NCBI RefSeq assembly: GCF_943912825.1
Contig: NZ_CALTUX010000007.1
Coordinates: 1 to 64,000 of the forward strand
Reading direction: 5' to 3'
From: an uncultured Anaerococcus sp.
Lineage (GTDB): Bacteria > Bacillota > Clostridia > Tissierellales > Peptoniphilaceae
Length of the DNA stretch: 64,000 bases
In this document: one piece after another, positions 53,354 to 60,279 of the stretch
Layout: every line of letters begins with the position of its first letter
Numbering within the stretch: the first letter of the stretch is position 1
The notes under the pieces: generated by a model
Told to the model about the DNA's origin: nothing
Seen by the model: the letters and a program-made list of their open reading frames with translations, nothing else
Database searches by the model: none
Position numbers and translations under genes: made by a program

Positions 53354-54011
53354 TATTTTCTCCTCTCATTGCCCAGTAGCCTATAAGAATTGTCCAGATA
53401 TAGGCGCAGGTTTTTGGTATCATCAAGATGCCGATAAGGGGCATAGTTTTTTCAAATAAAACTACTGGCAAGTAAAATCCAAAGCTTAGGACGATTGTTA
53501 GCCAGAGATTTTTAAAAGCTAGGTCTCCTTCTTCTCTAGATTTCTTATAGAAAATTATTATTATAAGAAGTCCTAAGATGGTAAAGGGAATATTCCTATA
53601 AATAGCCCATGCAAATGGTGAATTTATGCTCAAAAACATATTTTCAGGGCATAGGACCAGGCTAATCCTCAATATGGATAGGACCCAGATTAAAAAGCTC
53701 AATCCTTTCTTATCCCTAATCTTGTAGCGCAAACGCCAAATATAGTATAAAATTAGGTAAAATATGGTCATTGTAATAGAAGTAATTAGCTTACCAAGGC
53801 CAAGAGCAAAGGTCCAGTTTTCTAGGCCTGTAGTATTTAGAGCTAAGGCTCTGGGAACTAGGTGAAAGGCATCTCCCAGACCTAAAACAAGGGCCATTAG
53901 GCCAAATAAGAAATACTGTTTATCTTTTCCTTCTCTAACCATCCTTATACCAAGGAATGTCACAGTCGTTAGGTAAAAAATATCAAAGAGACTTTCAAAT
54001 ATAGCTTGCAT
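53346..54011 (-). CDS. Multi-pass membrane protein of unknown function
   Basis: 221 residues, about seven hydrophobic segments. No family recognised with confidence. The conserved-looking LGIRMVREGKDKQYFLFGLMALVLGLGDAFHLVPRAL carries His and Arg in or near the membrane. I start at ATG 54011 because AAGAAGGA lies five bases upstream; an ATG at 54032 would sit inside the operator. First gene of a pair with the DUF2871 gene, directly behind a TetR-type operator. Confidence 0.7.
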   Translation of the reverse strand: MQAIFESLFDIFYLTTVTFLGIRMVREGKDKQYFLFGLMALVLGLGDAFHLVPRALALNTTGLENWTFALGLGKLITSITMTIFYLILYYIWRLRYKIRDKKGLSFLIWVLSILRISLVLCPENMFLSINSPFAWAIYRNIPFTILGLLIIIIFYKKSREEGDLAFKNLWLTIVLSFGFYLPVVLFEKTMPLIGILMIPKTCAYIWTILIGYWAMRGENND

Positions 54012-54025
54012 ATTATCCTTCTTTC

Positions 54026-54038
54026 TGAACATTGTTCA
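54026..54038. promoter_or_regulatory. Operator copy 2: TGAACATTGTTCA
   Basis: Perfect 13-base palindrome 14 bases before the membrane-gene start. An identical 17-base stretch (the palindrome plus TTTT) lies in front of the TetR gene. No consensus promoter is obvious just upstream on the minus strand. Confidence 0.75.
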
Positions 54039-54051
54039 TTTTTGAGTTTTA

Positions 54052-54075
54052 GAAAACCCGCACCTTTTGCGGGTC
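54052..54075 (-). terminator. Terminator after the TetR gene
   Basis: On the minus strand ACCCGC, AAAAGGT loop, GCGGGT then TTTT. It sits between the regulator and the controlled membrane genes. Confidence 0.8.
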
Positions 54076-54077
54076 TT

Positions 54078-54626
54078 TTAATAAATAATTTTTTCAATAA
54101 TCTTTAAAAATAGGTCCTTATCGTAATTTTTGTCAACAATAAAGCATATGCTTGTGGTAAGGATATATTTTATAAGGTCATCCTTTGAAAAAGCATCGTT
54201 AAAAGTAGCTTGCTTAATTTTTTTATCCTTATTAAGAACGCAAATCATTTCTCTTTTGAGCTTTTCAATATAGAAATCCATCGAACTTTTAGCCTTATCC
54301 TTGTTTTTTGACTTGAAAGATAGGGAGTGGATATTAAAAAAATTGGGATACTTTTTAATACCTGAGATAAGATGATCTAAAACATGGTCTATATATTTTA
54401 TAAAATCATCAAAAGCAAGGCTTTTATCATCGATTCTAAATATATCTTCCCAAACACTTTCTATGGTCTCTATCAATAAATCATCCTTCGACGGGAAATA
54501 ATTGTAGATTGAACCTACAGCAAGATCGCATCTGCTTGCAAGTTTTCTTATACTAAGGGCATTTAGCCCTTCTTCTGCTACAATTTCTCTTGAAAATATA
54601 AGGATTTTTTCTTTAGAAATACTCAT
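54078..54626 (-). CDS. TetR/AcrR-family transcriptional repressor
   Basis: 182 residues. N-terminal helix-turn-helix FSREIVAEEGLNALSIRKLASRCDLAVGSIYNYFPSKDDLL is the canonical TetR domain. The C-terminal ligand domain is not assignable. It begins 12 bases after a TGAACATTGTTCA palindrome that covers its own start site, so autorepression is expected. The second copy of the site controls the downstream membrane genes. A perfect-consensus promoter drives it. Confidence 0.93.
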   Translation of the reverse strand: MSISKEKILIFSREIVAEEGLNALSIRKLASRCDLAVGSIYNYFPSKDDLLIETIESVWEDIFRIDDKSLAFDDFIKYIDHVLDHLISGIKKYPNFFNIHSLSFKSKNKDKAKSSMDFYIEKLKREMICVLNKDKKIKQATFNDAFSKDDLIKYILTTSICFIVDKNYDKDLFLKIIEKIIY

Positions 54627-54638
54627 TAAAACTCCTCA

Positions 54639-54651
54639 TGAACATTGTTCA
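54639..54651. promoter_or_regulatory. Operator copy 1: TGAACATTGTTCA
   Basis: Perfect palindrome lying just downstream of the -10 of the TetR gene and covering the expected transcription start. Confidence 0.8.
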
Positions 54652-54656
54652 TTTTC

Positions 54657-54684
54657 ATTATAATGTCCTTTTATCTTTTGTCAA
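54657..54684 (-). promoter_or_regulatory. Consensus promoter of the TetR gene
   Basis: On the minus strand TTGACA (54684-54679), 16-base spacer, TATAAT (54662-54657). Both boxes are perfect. It overlaps the 3' end of the DUF4491 gene. Confidence 0.85.
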
Positions 54685-54987
54685 ATTATTTCTTAAATCA
54701 TCATAATATTTTTTTCTATTAGGATTTTCTGGAAACCAGCCCTTAAGCACTCTTTCCTCTTGCTCGCTCACTTCCTTTATCGACCAAAAATAGCAGCAAG
54801 CAATCACTCCAGCAAAGATACTAGGTATTAGGCTTTTAATAAAAATAGAAACAAGAGTAAAGATAAGTCCTGCTAGAAAAAAATATTTATTAACCTTTTT
54901 ACCAAAATAATATTCTCCCTTTATCACTAGGGGATGAAAAATCCCTATAAGAAAAAATGTCACTAAACCAACTAAAATTCCTTCCAT
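54658..54987 (-). CDS. DUF4491-family membrane protein
   Basis: 109 residues with three hydrophobic segments. GLVTFFLIGIFHPLVIKGEYYFGKK at the start and CCYFWSIKEVSEQEERVLKGWFPENPNRKKYY near the end are the DUF4491 hallmarks as I remember them. Function unknown. It starts behind AAGGAGG, divergent from the XRE gene, and its 3' end contains the TetR promoter. Confidence 0.82.
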   Translation of the reverse strand: MEGILVGLVTFFLIGIFHPLVIKGEYYFGKKVNKYFFLAGLIFTLVSIFIKSLIPSIFAGVIACCYFWSIKEVSEQEERVLKGWFPENPNRKKYYDDLRNNLTKDKRTL

Positions 54988-55048
54988 AAATCCTCCTTAT
55001 ATAATTATCTAATATATAGACTTATCAGTCAAATAATATTGAAATTGA

Positions 55049-55097
55049 CCTATGTAAAAGAGTTTTTACATAAAAATAAGCCAATGTAAAATATAAT
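55049..55097. promoter_or_regulatory. Repeated ATGTAAAA operator words and -10 box of the XRE gene
   Basis: TATGTAAAA (55051-55059) and TTTTACATA (55064-55072) are exact inverted copies four bases apart. CCTATGTAAAA (55049) recurs as CCAATGTAAAA (55081), abutting a TATAAT at 55092-55097. This places three half-sites in the divergent DUF4491/XRE intergenic region, a likely binding region for the XRE regulator. Confidence 0.6.
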
Positions 55098-55146
55098 TGA
55101 TAGACGAAAATAAAAAAATACACTAAGATATGATTAGGAGGTAGGA

Positions 55147-55551
55147 ATGAATATTGGAGATAAACTAAAACAAGCAAGATTAAATAAAAAAATGACACAA
55201 GAGGAGGTAGCGGATAAACTTTACGTTTCTAGGCAATCCATATCTAATTGGGAGAATAACAAAACATATCCTGATATAGGAAATGTTCTTGCCTTATCCG
55301 ACTTGTATGAGATTAGCTTGGATGAACTTTTGAAAGGTAGCGATAATTTTATGAAACATTTGGAAGAATCAACAGATATAGTAAGATCAAACAAAAAACT
55401 CATTTTTTATATAATTATGGGCCTAGTCATAATGGTTGTTATGGCAATGTTTACAGAATTTTTACCGGAAAAAGTAGTTTTAATTGCTATATTTACTCTG
55501 GCAGTAATAGTAACAGGCTTAGTTTATAGTGAGATTATTAAAAGATTTTAG
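55147..55551 (+). CDS. XRE-family regulator with C-terminal membrane helices
   Basis: 134 residues. Helix-turn-helix (IGDKLKQARLNKKMTQEEVADKLYVSRQSISNWENNKTYPDIGNVLALSDLYEISLDELLKG) in residues 2-65, then two hydrophobic segments (~85-102 and ~108-126). Membrane-tethered XRE regulators of this form are common in Firmicutes, often next to the small membrane protein they control, as here. AGGAGGT precedes the ATG. Likely binds the ATGTAAAA repeats upstream (inference). Confidence 0.88.
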   Translation: MNIGDKLKQARLNKKMTQEEVADKLYVSRQSISNWENNKTYPDIGNVLALSDLYEISLDELLKGSDNFMKHLEESTDIVRSNKKLIFYIIMGLVIMVVMAMFTEFLPEKVVLIAIFTLAVIVTGLVYSEIIKRF

Positions 55552-55560
55552 GAGAAGGAA

Positions 55561-55908
55561 ATGGATATAAAATTAATAATAATGGTTATAAGTGGGGCAG
55601 TCTTTGTGGTTGGAGCTTTTTTTCTCCAATATAATATATATCAGATGACTCAAATTGATGCAAAAGCGAGAGGACTTAAACATCCTAAATTATTGGGTGT
55701 TTTAAATATTTCAGGTAACAACGGCAATGCCTTTTTGCTAGCTTATTTAATAGGCAGGAAAAAATACCCAATACAAAATATTTCTAGCAAAGATTTGGCA
55801 GACCTTGAATTATATAAGAAAAAATCCCTACTTGCCTTATCAATGAATCTTATAGCATCCTTGGTTTTTGTAATAGCCTTTATATACTATACGGGTATGA
55901 CATTTTAA
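55561..55908 (+). CDS. Small membrane protein downstream of XRE regulator
   Basis: 115 residues with a hydrophobic N-terminal segment (MVISGAVFVVGAFFLQYNIY) and a C-terminal one (LLALSMNLIASLVFVIAFIYYTG). The middle is hydrophilic (KYPIQNISSKDLADLELYKKK). No family recognised. Nine bases after the XRE gene behind GGAGAAGGA, so co-transcribed; possibly its sensing partner or target. Confidence 0.7.
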   Translation: MDIKLIIMVISGAVFVVGAFFLQYNIYQMTQIDAKARGLKHPKLLGVLNISGNNGNAFLLAYLIGRKKYPIQNISSKDLADLELYKKKSLLALSMNLIASLVFVIAFIYYTGMTF

Positions 55909-55914
55909 ATTTAT

Positions 55915-55949
55915 AAAAAGCTTAAGCGATTTTACGCCTAAGCTTTTTT
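55915..55949. terminator. Bidirectional terminator
   Basis: AAGCTTAAGCG pairs with CGCCTAAGCTT around ATTTTA, flanked by A and T runs. It lies between the XRE operon and the convergent ABC exporter genes. Confidence 0.85.
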
Positions 55950-55951
55950 CC

Positions 55952-57712
55952 TTATAGATATAACTCTGCTTGCGTTGTAAACATCTCTTTGTAGAGACCA
56001 TCTTCTTTCATGAGTTGATCATGAGTACCATTTTCTGTAATTTTCCCTTTATCACAAACTATAATCCTATCAGCATACTTTGTAGATGATAGTCTGTGGG
56101 AGATGAAAAGCGATGTTTGGCCTTTGGAAATTTTTAGCATATTTTCAAAAATTTCCTGTTCGCTCCTTGGATCAAGGGCGCTGGTTGGCTCATCCATGAT
56201 GAAGAATTTCCCTTGGTGGAAGATTGAACGGGCAAGGGCTAGCTTCTGACCTATTCCTCCAGATGGCTCTACTGACTTGTCTGAGAATAGGTAGGTGAGG
56301 AAGGTATCTTCTTTTTCTACTTGTTTAGATATCCAATCAGATAAATTTAGAAGGTCAAAGGCCTTATCCATATTTTTATACTCAAGATCTGTGATATCTT
56401 CCTTCAATTTACTTGTGATATTTTCGCTAATCCTAAAAGGAAAGAGCCTAAAATCTTGGAAGGTAGGGGAAAGAATCTCATAATATTTTTTTGTTGAAAT
56501 CTTAGATATGTCAATATCATTTAGGTAGATAGTGCCTTCAGTAGGTTCGTAAAACTTACACAATAGTTTTACTATAGTAGATTTACCAGCTCCATTTTTG
56601 CCCACAAGGGCAAGAGTTTCGCCATTTTTCATTTCAAAAGAACAATCTTTTAGGACATAATCTTCACTTGCTGGATACTTAAAGGATACATTTTCAAATC
56701 TAATCCTAATCTCATTTGTGTCAATATCAGTGATTTCTCCCTTATCAAGTAGGCCTTCTTCCATTTCAAGGAAGTTAAAAAATACCTCTAATTGAGCATT
56801 TACAGAAATAACCTTGGCGTAGTTTTGTTGGATGAGGTTAGTTGCGTTTATCACCTGTATTAGGGAGTTGAAATACATGGTGAAGTTTGCAAGGCTTATG
56901 GTCTTATCGATTAATTTATAGGTTAGATAAATTAAGGTTAAGATAATTGAACCATTAGCACTTACATTCATAATCCCAGTGTAGATTCCATTTTTATTGA
57001 AGTAGTTGGTTGAAGATTTTATCATTTCTTGTTGATAAAAATCAGCCTTTTCAAGGACTAAGTCTTGGCCGTCGTAGATTTCTATATCCTTAAAATATCT
57101 TAAGTCTGAAGCAAAATTTGCAAAAAACCTATAAGACCTTAGGTCTGAAATATTATTTTCTTGGTATTTTAGCTCATTTTCCTTAATTAATTTCACAATT
57201 TTTTTGTTTATCAAAACTAGTAAAACTAATAAAATAATGATGGCAGGGTTTAGTTTCACAAGTATTCCCAAAGATAAGATTCCTGTGATCACAGCAGATA
57301 CCACCAAAACTATGATGTCGTAGAGGGTGTACATTTCCCAAACCGCATAATGGGCTTGTTCCATCATATCTTGAACATCTTTGGAGTCTGACTTTTCTAT
57401 GGGAAGTCTTAGAGATTTTTGAGCAATTTTAAAGGTAAGCTTATCTGACATATCTTCAAAGACAAGGGTCAGGTAATTATTTAAGCCCCTGTAGGTTATT
57501 TCTTTTATAAAACCTAGGACTATAACTAAAAATCCAAGACCTAGGCAGTAGGAAATGCGTTTAGCTCCCATAAGCTCATCAATTATAAGCTTTGGAGCGA
57601 AAATATTTATAAGCGGCAAAAACCCCAGAACAAGGTTTGTAATAATTACCCTAAGGGTAAATCCAGGCTGGTAGGTGTCGATTAATTTAAAGAGTTTTCT
57701 TATATTTTTCAT
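55952..57712 (-). CDS. ABC exporter half-transporter, subunit 2
   Basis: 586 residues. Six membrane helices then an ATPase: Walker A VGKNGAGKSTIVKLL, Walker B FFIMDEPTSALD and switch His ISHRLS. The signature reads PSGGIGQKLALARSI, so Gln of LSGGQ is replaced by Ile, pointing to one non-canonical ATP site in a heterodimer. It pairs with the upstream subunit by ATGA overlap behind AAGGAGG. Probably a multidrug or peptide exporter. Confidence 0.93.
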   Translation of the reverse strand: MKNIRKLFKLIDTYQPGFTLRVIITNLVLGFLPLINIFAPKLIIDELMGAKRISYCLGLGFLVIVLGFIKEITYRGLNNYLTLVFEDMSDKLTFKIAQKSLRLPIEKSDSKDVQDMMEQAHYAVWEMYTLYDIIVLVVSAVITGILSLGILVKLNPAIIILLVLLVLINKKIVKLIKENELKYQENNISDLRSYRFFANFASDLRYFKDIEIYDGQDLVLEKADFYQQEMIKSSTNYFNKNGIYTGIMNVSANGSIILTLIYLTYKLIDKTISLANFTMYFNSLIQVINATNLIQQNYAKVISVNAQLEVFFNFLEMEEGLLDKGEITDIDTNEIRIRFENVSFKYPASEDYVLKDCSFEMKNGETLALVGKNGAGKSTIVKLLCKFYEPTEGTIYLNDIDISKISTKKYYEILSPTFQDFRLFPFRISENITSKLKEDITDLEYKNMDKAFDLLNLSDWISKQVEKEDTFLTYLFSDKSVEPSGGIGQKLALARSIFHQGKFFIMDEPTSALDPRSEQEIFENMLKISKGQTSLFISHRLSSTKYADRIIVCDKGKITENGTHDQLMKEDGLYKEMFTTQAELYL

Positions 57713-59448
57713 AGGACCTCCTTGTAATTGTTTGCTTGGAGATTATAGAGGTCTTTATAATCCTCACAAGTATTCATCAGCTCATCATGAGTACCATTTG
57801 CTAAAATCTTCCCGTCCTTAAGATAAATTATCCTGTCACAAAACTTAGTTGATGCTAATCTGTGGGAGATAAAAATCGAAGACTTATCTTTTGTCAGATC
57901 ATCGTAAAGCATGTAAAGTTCTCTTTCGTTAAGGGCATCAAGCTGGGCTGTCGGCTCATCTAGGATTAATAGTTTAGCCTTAGATTTTGCTATAGCACGG
58001 GCTAAAAATAGCCTTTGCTTTTGGCCACCAGATAAATCAACCCCATCATTGTCTAAAATCCTTAAAAGAATTTGGTCATCCTTTTTATCATACTTATTAA
58101 TGATTTCATCTAGGTGGGTCATCTTGTAAATCTCATCTATGTTTTTATCCTCAGTCGACATTAGGATATTTTCCTTAAAGGAAAATGGCAAGAGATTTGA
58201 ATCTTGAAAGACAGCTGAAATTAGCTTTTTATAGTCTATATGAGAATCCTTTATATCTTCTCCGTTTATTAAAATCTTACCCTCTGTCGGTTGGTATAAA
58301 CCTGCAAGAAGTAGGGCAAGGGTTGACTTACCTGCACCATTTTCTCCTACAAGGGCGATGGTTTCAGAATCTTTTATCCTTAGATTAATATTTTCTAATA
58401 CAAAGGTATCTGTACCTGGATATTTAAAGCAAACTTCATCAAGGACAATTTCTACTTGGTCTGGATAAATTTCTTCTTTTTCATCCTTACAGACATCTGT
58501 CACCTTAAAAAATGGCTTAAACATTGTAAAGTTCCTTCTAATATCAGTAAAAAACCACATAGTTTGGTGGTTAAAGGCAATAAAAGCAAAGATTGCTGTA
58601 AAGTAGACATAGAAATTTGCTACTGATATCCTTCCAGCTATAAGGCCTGTCATTAGCCAATAGATTATAAGTCCGTCCCTGATTAGGTTAAATACATTTG
58701 CCAGAGTAAAAATCCTAAGGGTCTTTGTGTTGACTTCTCCTAGACGCTTTATCCTATCCTTGTTGGTTTTGCCATAATAAGATTTAAAAATCCTTATGGT
58801 ATCAAAAATTAAAATATCTTGCTTAGATAGGGGAGATTTCATTTCGTTGTTAAGCTTGGCAAACTTATCCCAATTTGGACTCATAGCATCCCAATAGTCA
58901 TTATATGATTTTGGGACTTGGTTTAATAGTAACCAGGAAATTATGGTGAGGATAATTGTAGTAGCAAGAACCCAAAGGTCCATAGACATAAAAATCCACA
59001 AAAATCCACCAATCGAAATTACAAGTGCAAAGATATTTGGCAAATCCATCATTATGCCACCAGCTCCAAGCCAAGGCGATTCTACAGCATTCATGGCATC
59101 ACTTATTTTTTCAGATTCTGACTTTTCCTTTTTCTTAGCATAGGGTAGGTAGAGCGAATACTCTGTGATTATATTCATCAGCTTGTAACGGACGTGGTTC
59201 ATCCTCATCCTGTAATTGCCCATAACAAAGGCGTCAAAAAAGCTGATTAATGAAGAAATAAAAAATAAGCCTATAAAGAATATTGGAAAAACTTTAGGAT
59301 TTCCTTGATAGTTTTCTAGGATATAGGCAGGTGAAATAATCCATAAGAAGGGTTTGATCCCTACAAATAGACCATAAAGTGTGATTAGTAAAAACATGAT
59401 TGGCTCCAAACGAGCCATCTTTTTAATTAAAAATTTAAATTCTTTCAT
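57709..59448 (-). CDS. ABC exporter half-transporter, subunit 1
   Basis: 579 residues. Six membrane helices (~1-320) and an ATPase with Walker A VGENGAGKSTLALLL, canonical signature DLSGGQKQRLFLARAIA, Walker B LLILDEPTAQLD and ISHRLAST. It forms a heterodimer with the next gene. The start codon (59448) lies 19 bases after its AAGGAGG, too far unless the 14-base palindrome between them folds. A leader ORF and SD-sequestering hairpin lie upstream. The organisation recalls bmrB-bmrC-bmrD of Bacillus, where a leader ORF regulates a heterodimeric drug pump. Confidence 0.93.
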   Translation of the reverse strand: MKEFKFLIKKMARLEPIMFLLITLYGLFVGIKPFLWIISPAYILENYQGNPKVFPIFFIGLFFISSLISFFDAFVMGNYRMRMNHVRYKLMNIITEYSLYLPYAKKKEKSESEKISDAMNAVESPWLGAGGIMMDLPNIFALVISIGGFLWIFMSMDLWVLATTIILTIISWLLLNQVPKSYNDYWDAMSPNWDKFAKLNNEMKSPLSKQDILIFDTIRIFKSYYGKTNKDRIKRLGEVNTKTLRIFTLANVFNLIRDGLIIYWLMTGLIAGRISVANFYVYFTAIFAFIAFNHQTMWFFTDIRRNFTMFKPFFKVTDVCKDEKEEIYPDQVEIVLDEVCFKYPGTDTFVLENINLRIKDSETIALVGENGAGKSTLALLLAGLYQPTEGKILINGEDIKDSHIDYKKLISAVFQDSNLLPFSFKENILMSTEDKNIDEIYKMTHLDEIINKYDKKDDQILLRILDNDGVDLSGGQKQRLFLARAIAKSKAKLLILDEPTAQLDALNERELYMLYDDLTKDKSSIFISHRLASTKFCDRIIYLKDGKILANGTHDELMNTCEDYKDLYNLQANNYKEVL

Positions 59449-59451
59449 AGT

Positions 59452-59465
59452 GCCGAAATTTCGGC
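59452..59465 (-). promoter_or_regulatory. Palindrome between ribosome site and exporter start codon
   Basis: GCCGAAATTTCGGC is a perfect palindrome able to fold as a five-pair stem with an AATT loop. It sits between AAGGAGG (59474-59468) and ATG (59448). With it folded the effective spacing falls from 19 to about five bases. Flanking T and A extend the palindrome to 16 bases in DNA, so a protein-binding role is also possible. Confidence 0.65.
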
Positions 59466-59467
59466 AT

Positions 59468-59513
59468 CCTCCTTGTTTTTTCTTATGTAAGTCAAGGAGC
59501 TATCCTTACTTAC
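59468..59513 (-). promoter_or_regulatory. Attenuator: alternative hairpins controlling the exporter ribosome site
   Basis: On the minus strand GTAAGT-AAGGA (59513-59503) can pair with TCCTT-g-ACTTAC (59498-59487) around TAGC. The same CTCCTTG (59499-59493) can instead pair with CAAGGAG (59475-59469), which is the exporter ribosome site. The two structures exclude each other. The first begins on the last base of the leader ORF stop codon, so a ribosome there would break it. This is the design of translational attenuators of resistance genes. Confidence 0.65.
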
Positions 59514-59551
59514 TAGTTACTTGCTTTCATTCCTTTTCTTAATTTTGTCAT
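59513..59551 (-). CDS. Twelve-residue leader peptide upstream of the ABC exporter
   Basis: MTKLRKGMKASN, starting behind a strong AAAGGAGAG (about seven bases upstream) and ending with TAG at the foot of the alternative hairpin. It is basic with no signal sequence. Its position between a promoter and SD-sequestering structures implies that its translation, rather than its product, matters. A peptide with its own function cannot be excluded. Confidence 0.6.
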   Translation of the reverse strand: MTKLRKGMKASN

Positions 59552-59582
59552 TTTTCTTCTCTCCTTTCTGTAAATTTATAAT

Positions 59583-59611
59583 AGTTTACCATGCTGTAGT
59601 ATTTTTGTCAA
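59583..59611 (-). promoter_or_regulatory. Promoter of the leader/ABC exporter transcript
   Basis: Perfect TTGACA (59611-59606), spacer 17, TAAACT (59588-59583) with an extended TG two bases before. It lies immediately after the stop of the AlaX-like gene. Confidence 0.7.
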
Positions 59612-59615
59612 TATC

Positions 59616-60227
59616 TTATCTACCAGCCGAAAAGCTTATGATAGTATTTTTCCCATCCTTGTGTACATCCAAGACCTTAAATTTTATAATCTTATAGGTG
59701 TTGTTAAAGCAAATATTAGAATTAATTACAGTTCCAAGGCCAGCTACTTCTGTAATTCCTGCGTTAGATGTGATAGGTAGGCTTGAATCAATGGCATAGT
59801 TTATCATTTCATCAAAAAGCTCAGGGTCAATATCATCTCTGTAATTGATAAGGCTTATGTAGGCTTCATCTTCATTTAGAAATAAATTTGTCTTAATCTT
59901 GCCATAAAACCCTTCAAGGAAAATTTGAAAGAGAATGTAGGCGGTGTTGTAGGATAGGTTTCTGTATCTTAATTTTTTATCTACTTCAAGGATTACTTCT
60001 TCTTTACTTATCTTTCCATCCACAGAAATTAAAAGCTTTCCTCTATTTTCCTTTACCTCTATAACTTCCTTATCATCTAGGCTCTTATAATCATTTATGA
60101 GTTCGTTATCATCAGCCATAAAGATATTTTTATCGACTATAATTTGGCTTATGTTATTTTTAAATCTCTTATCAAGGACTTTTGCCTTGATATTTAATAT
60201 TTCAGGATAATTTTCATATATTTTCAT
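59616..60227 (-). CDS. Degenerate alanyl-tRNA editing (AlaX-like) protein
   Basis: 203 residues. The order of segments follows AlaX editing proteins: a beta-rich first half (KAKVLDKRFKNNISQIIVDKNIFMADDNELINDY), then RYRNLSYNTAYILFQIFLE where AlaX has RxxHxxxHTAxHLL, and a last strand pair IIKFKVLDVHKDGKNTIISFSAGR, close to the family's closing motif. Both His of the zinc motif are replaced (NTAYI for HTAxH), and no CxxxH is seen, so tRNA editing is unlikely. Divergent from comEC. The family assignment is by eye. Confidence 0.5.
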   Translation of the reverse strand: MKIYENYPEILNIKAKVLDKRFKNNISQIIVDKNIFMADDNELINDYKSLDDKEVIEVKENRGKLLISVDGKISKEEVILEVDKKLRYRNLSYNTAYILFQIFLEGFYGKIKTNLFLNEDEAYISLINYRDDIDPELFDEMINYAIDSSLPITSNAGITEVAGLGTVINSNICFNNTYKIIKFKVLDVHKDGKNTIISFSAGR

Positions 60228-60279
60228 AGGTCACCTCTAAATCTATTATAACATATGATATAATTAAATAGAGGTTTTT

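Noticed and set aside
59448..59467. ATG directly after AAGGAGG as the true exporter start
   Set aside because: It is out of frame with the exporter, ends after ten codons and has zero spacing from the ribosome site.
60233..60275. Inverted repeat ACCTCTA/TAGAGGT between the AlaX-like gene and comEC
   Set aside because: The arms are simply the AGAGG ribosome sites of the two divergent genes, so the symmetry needs no operator.
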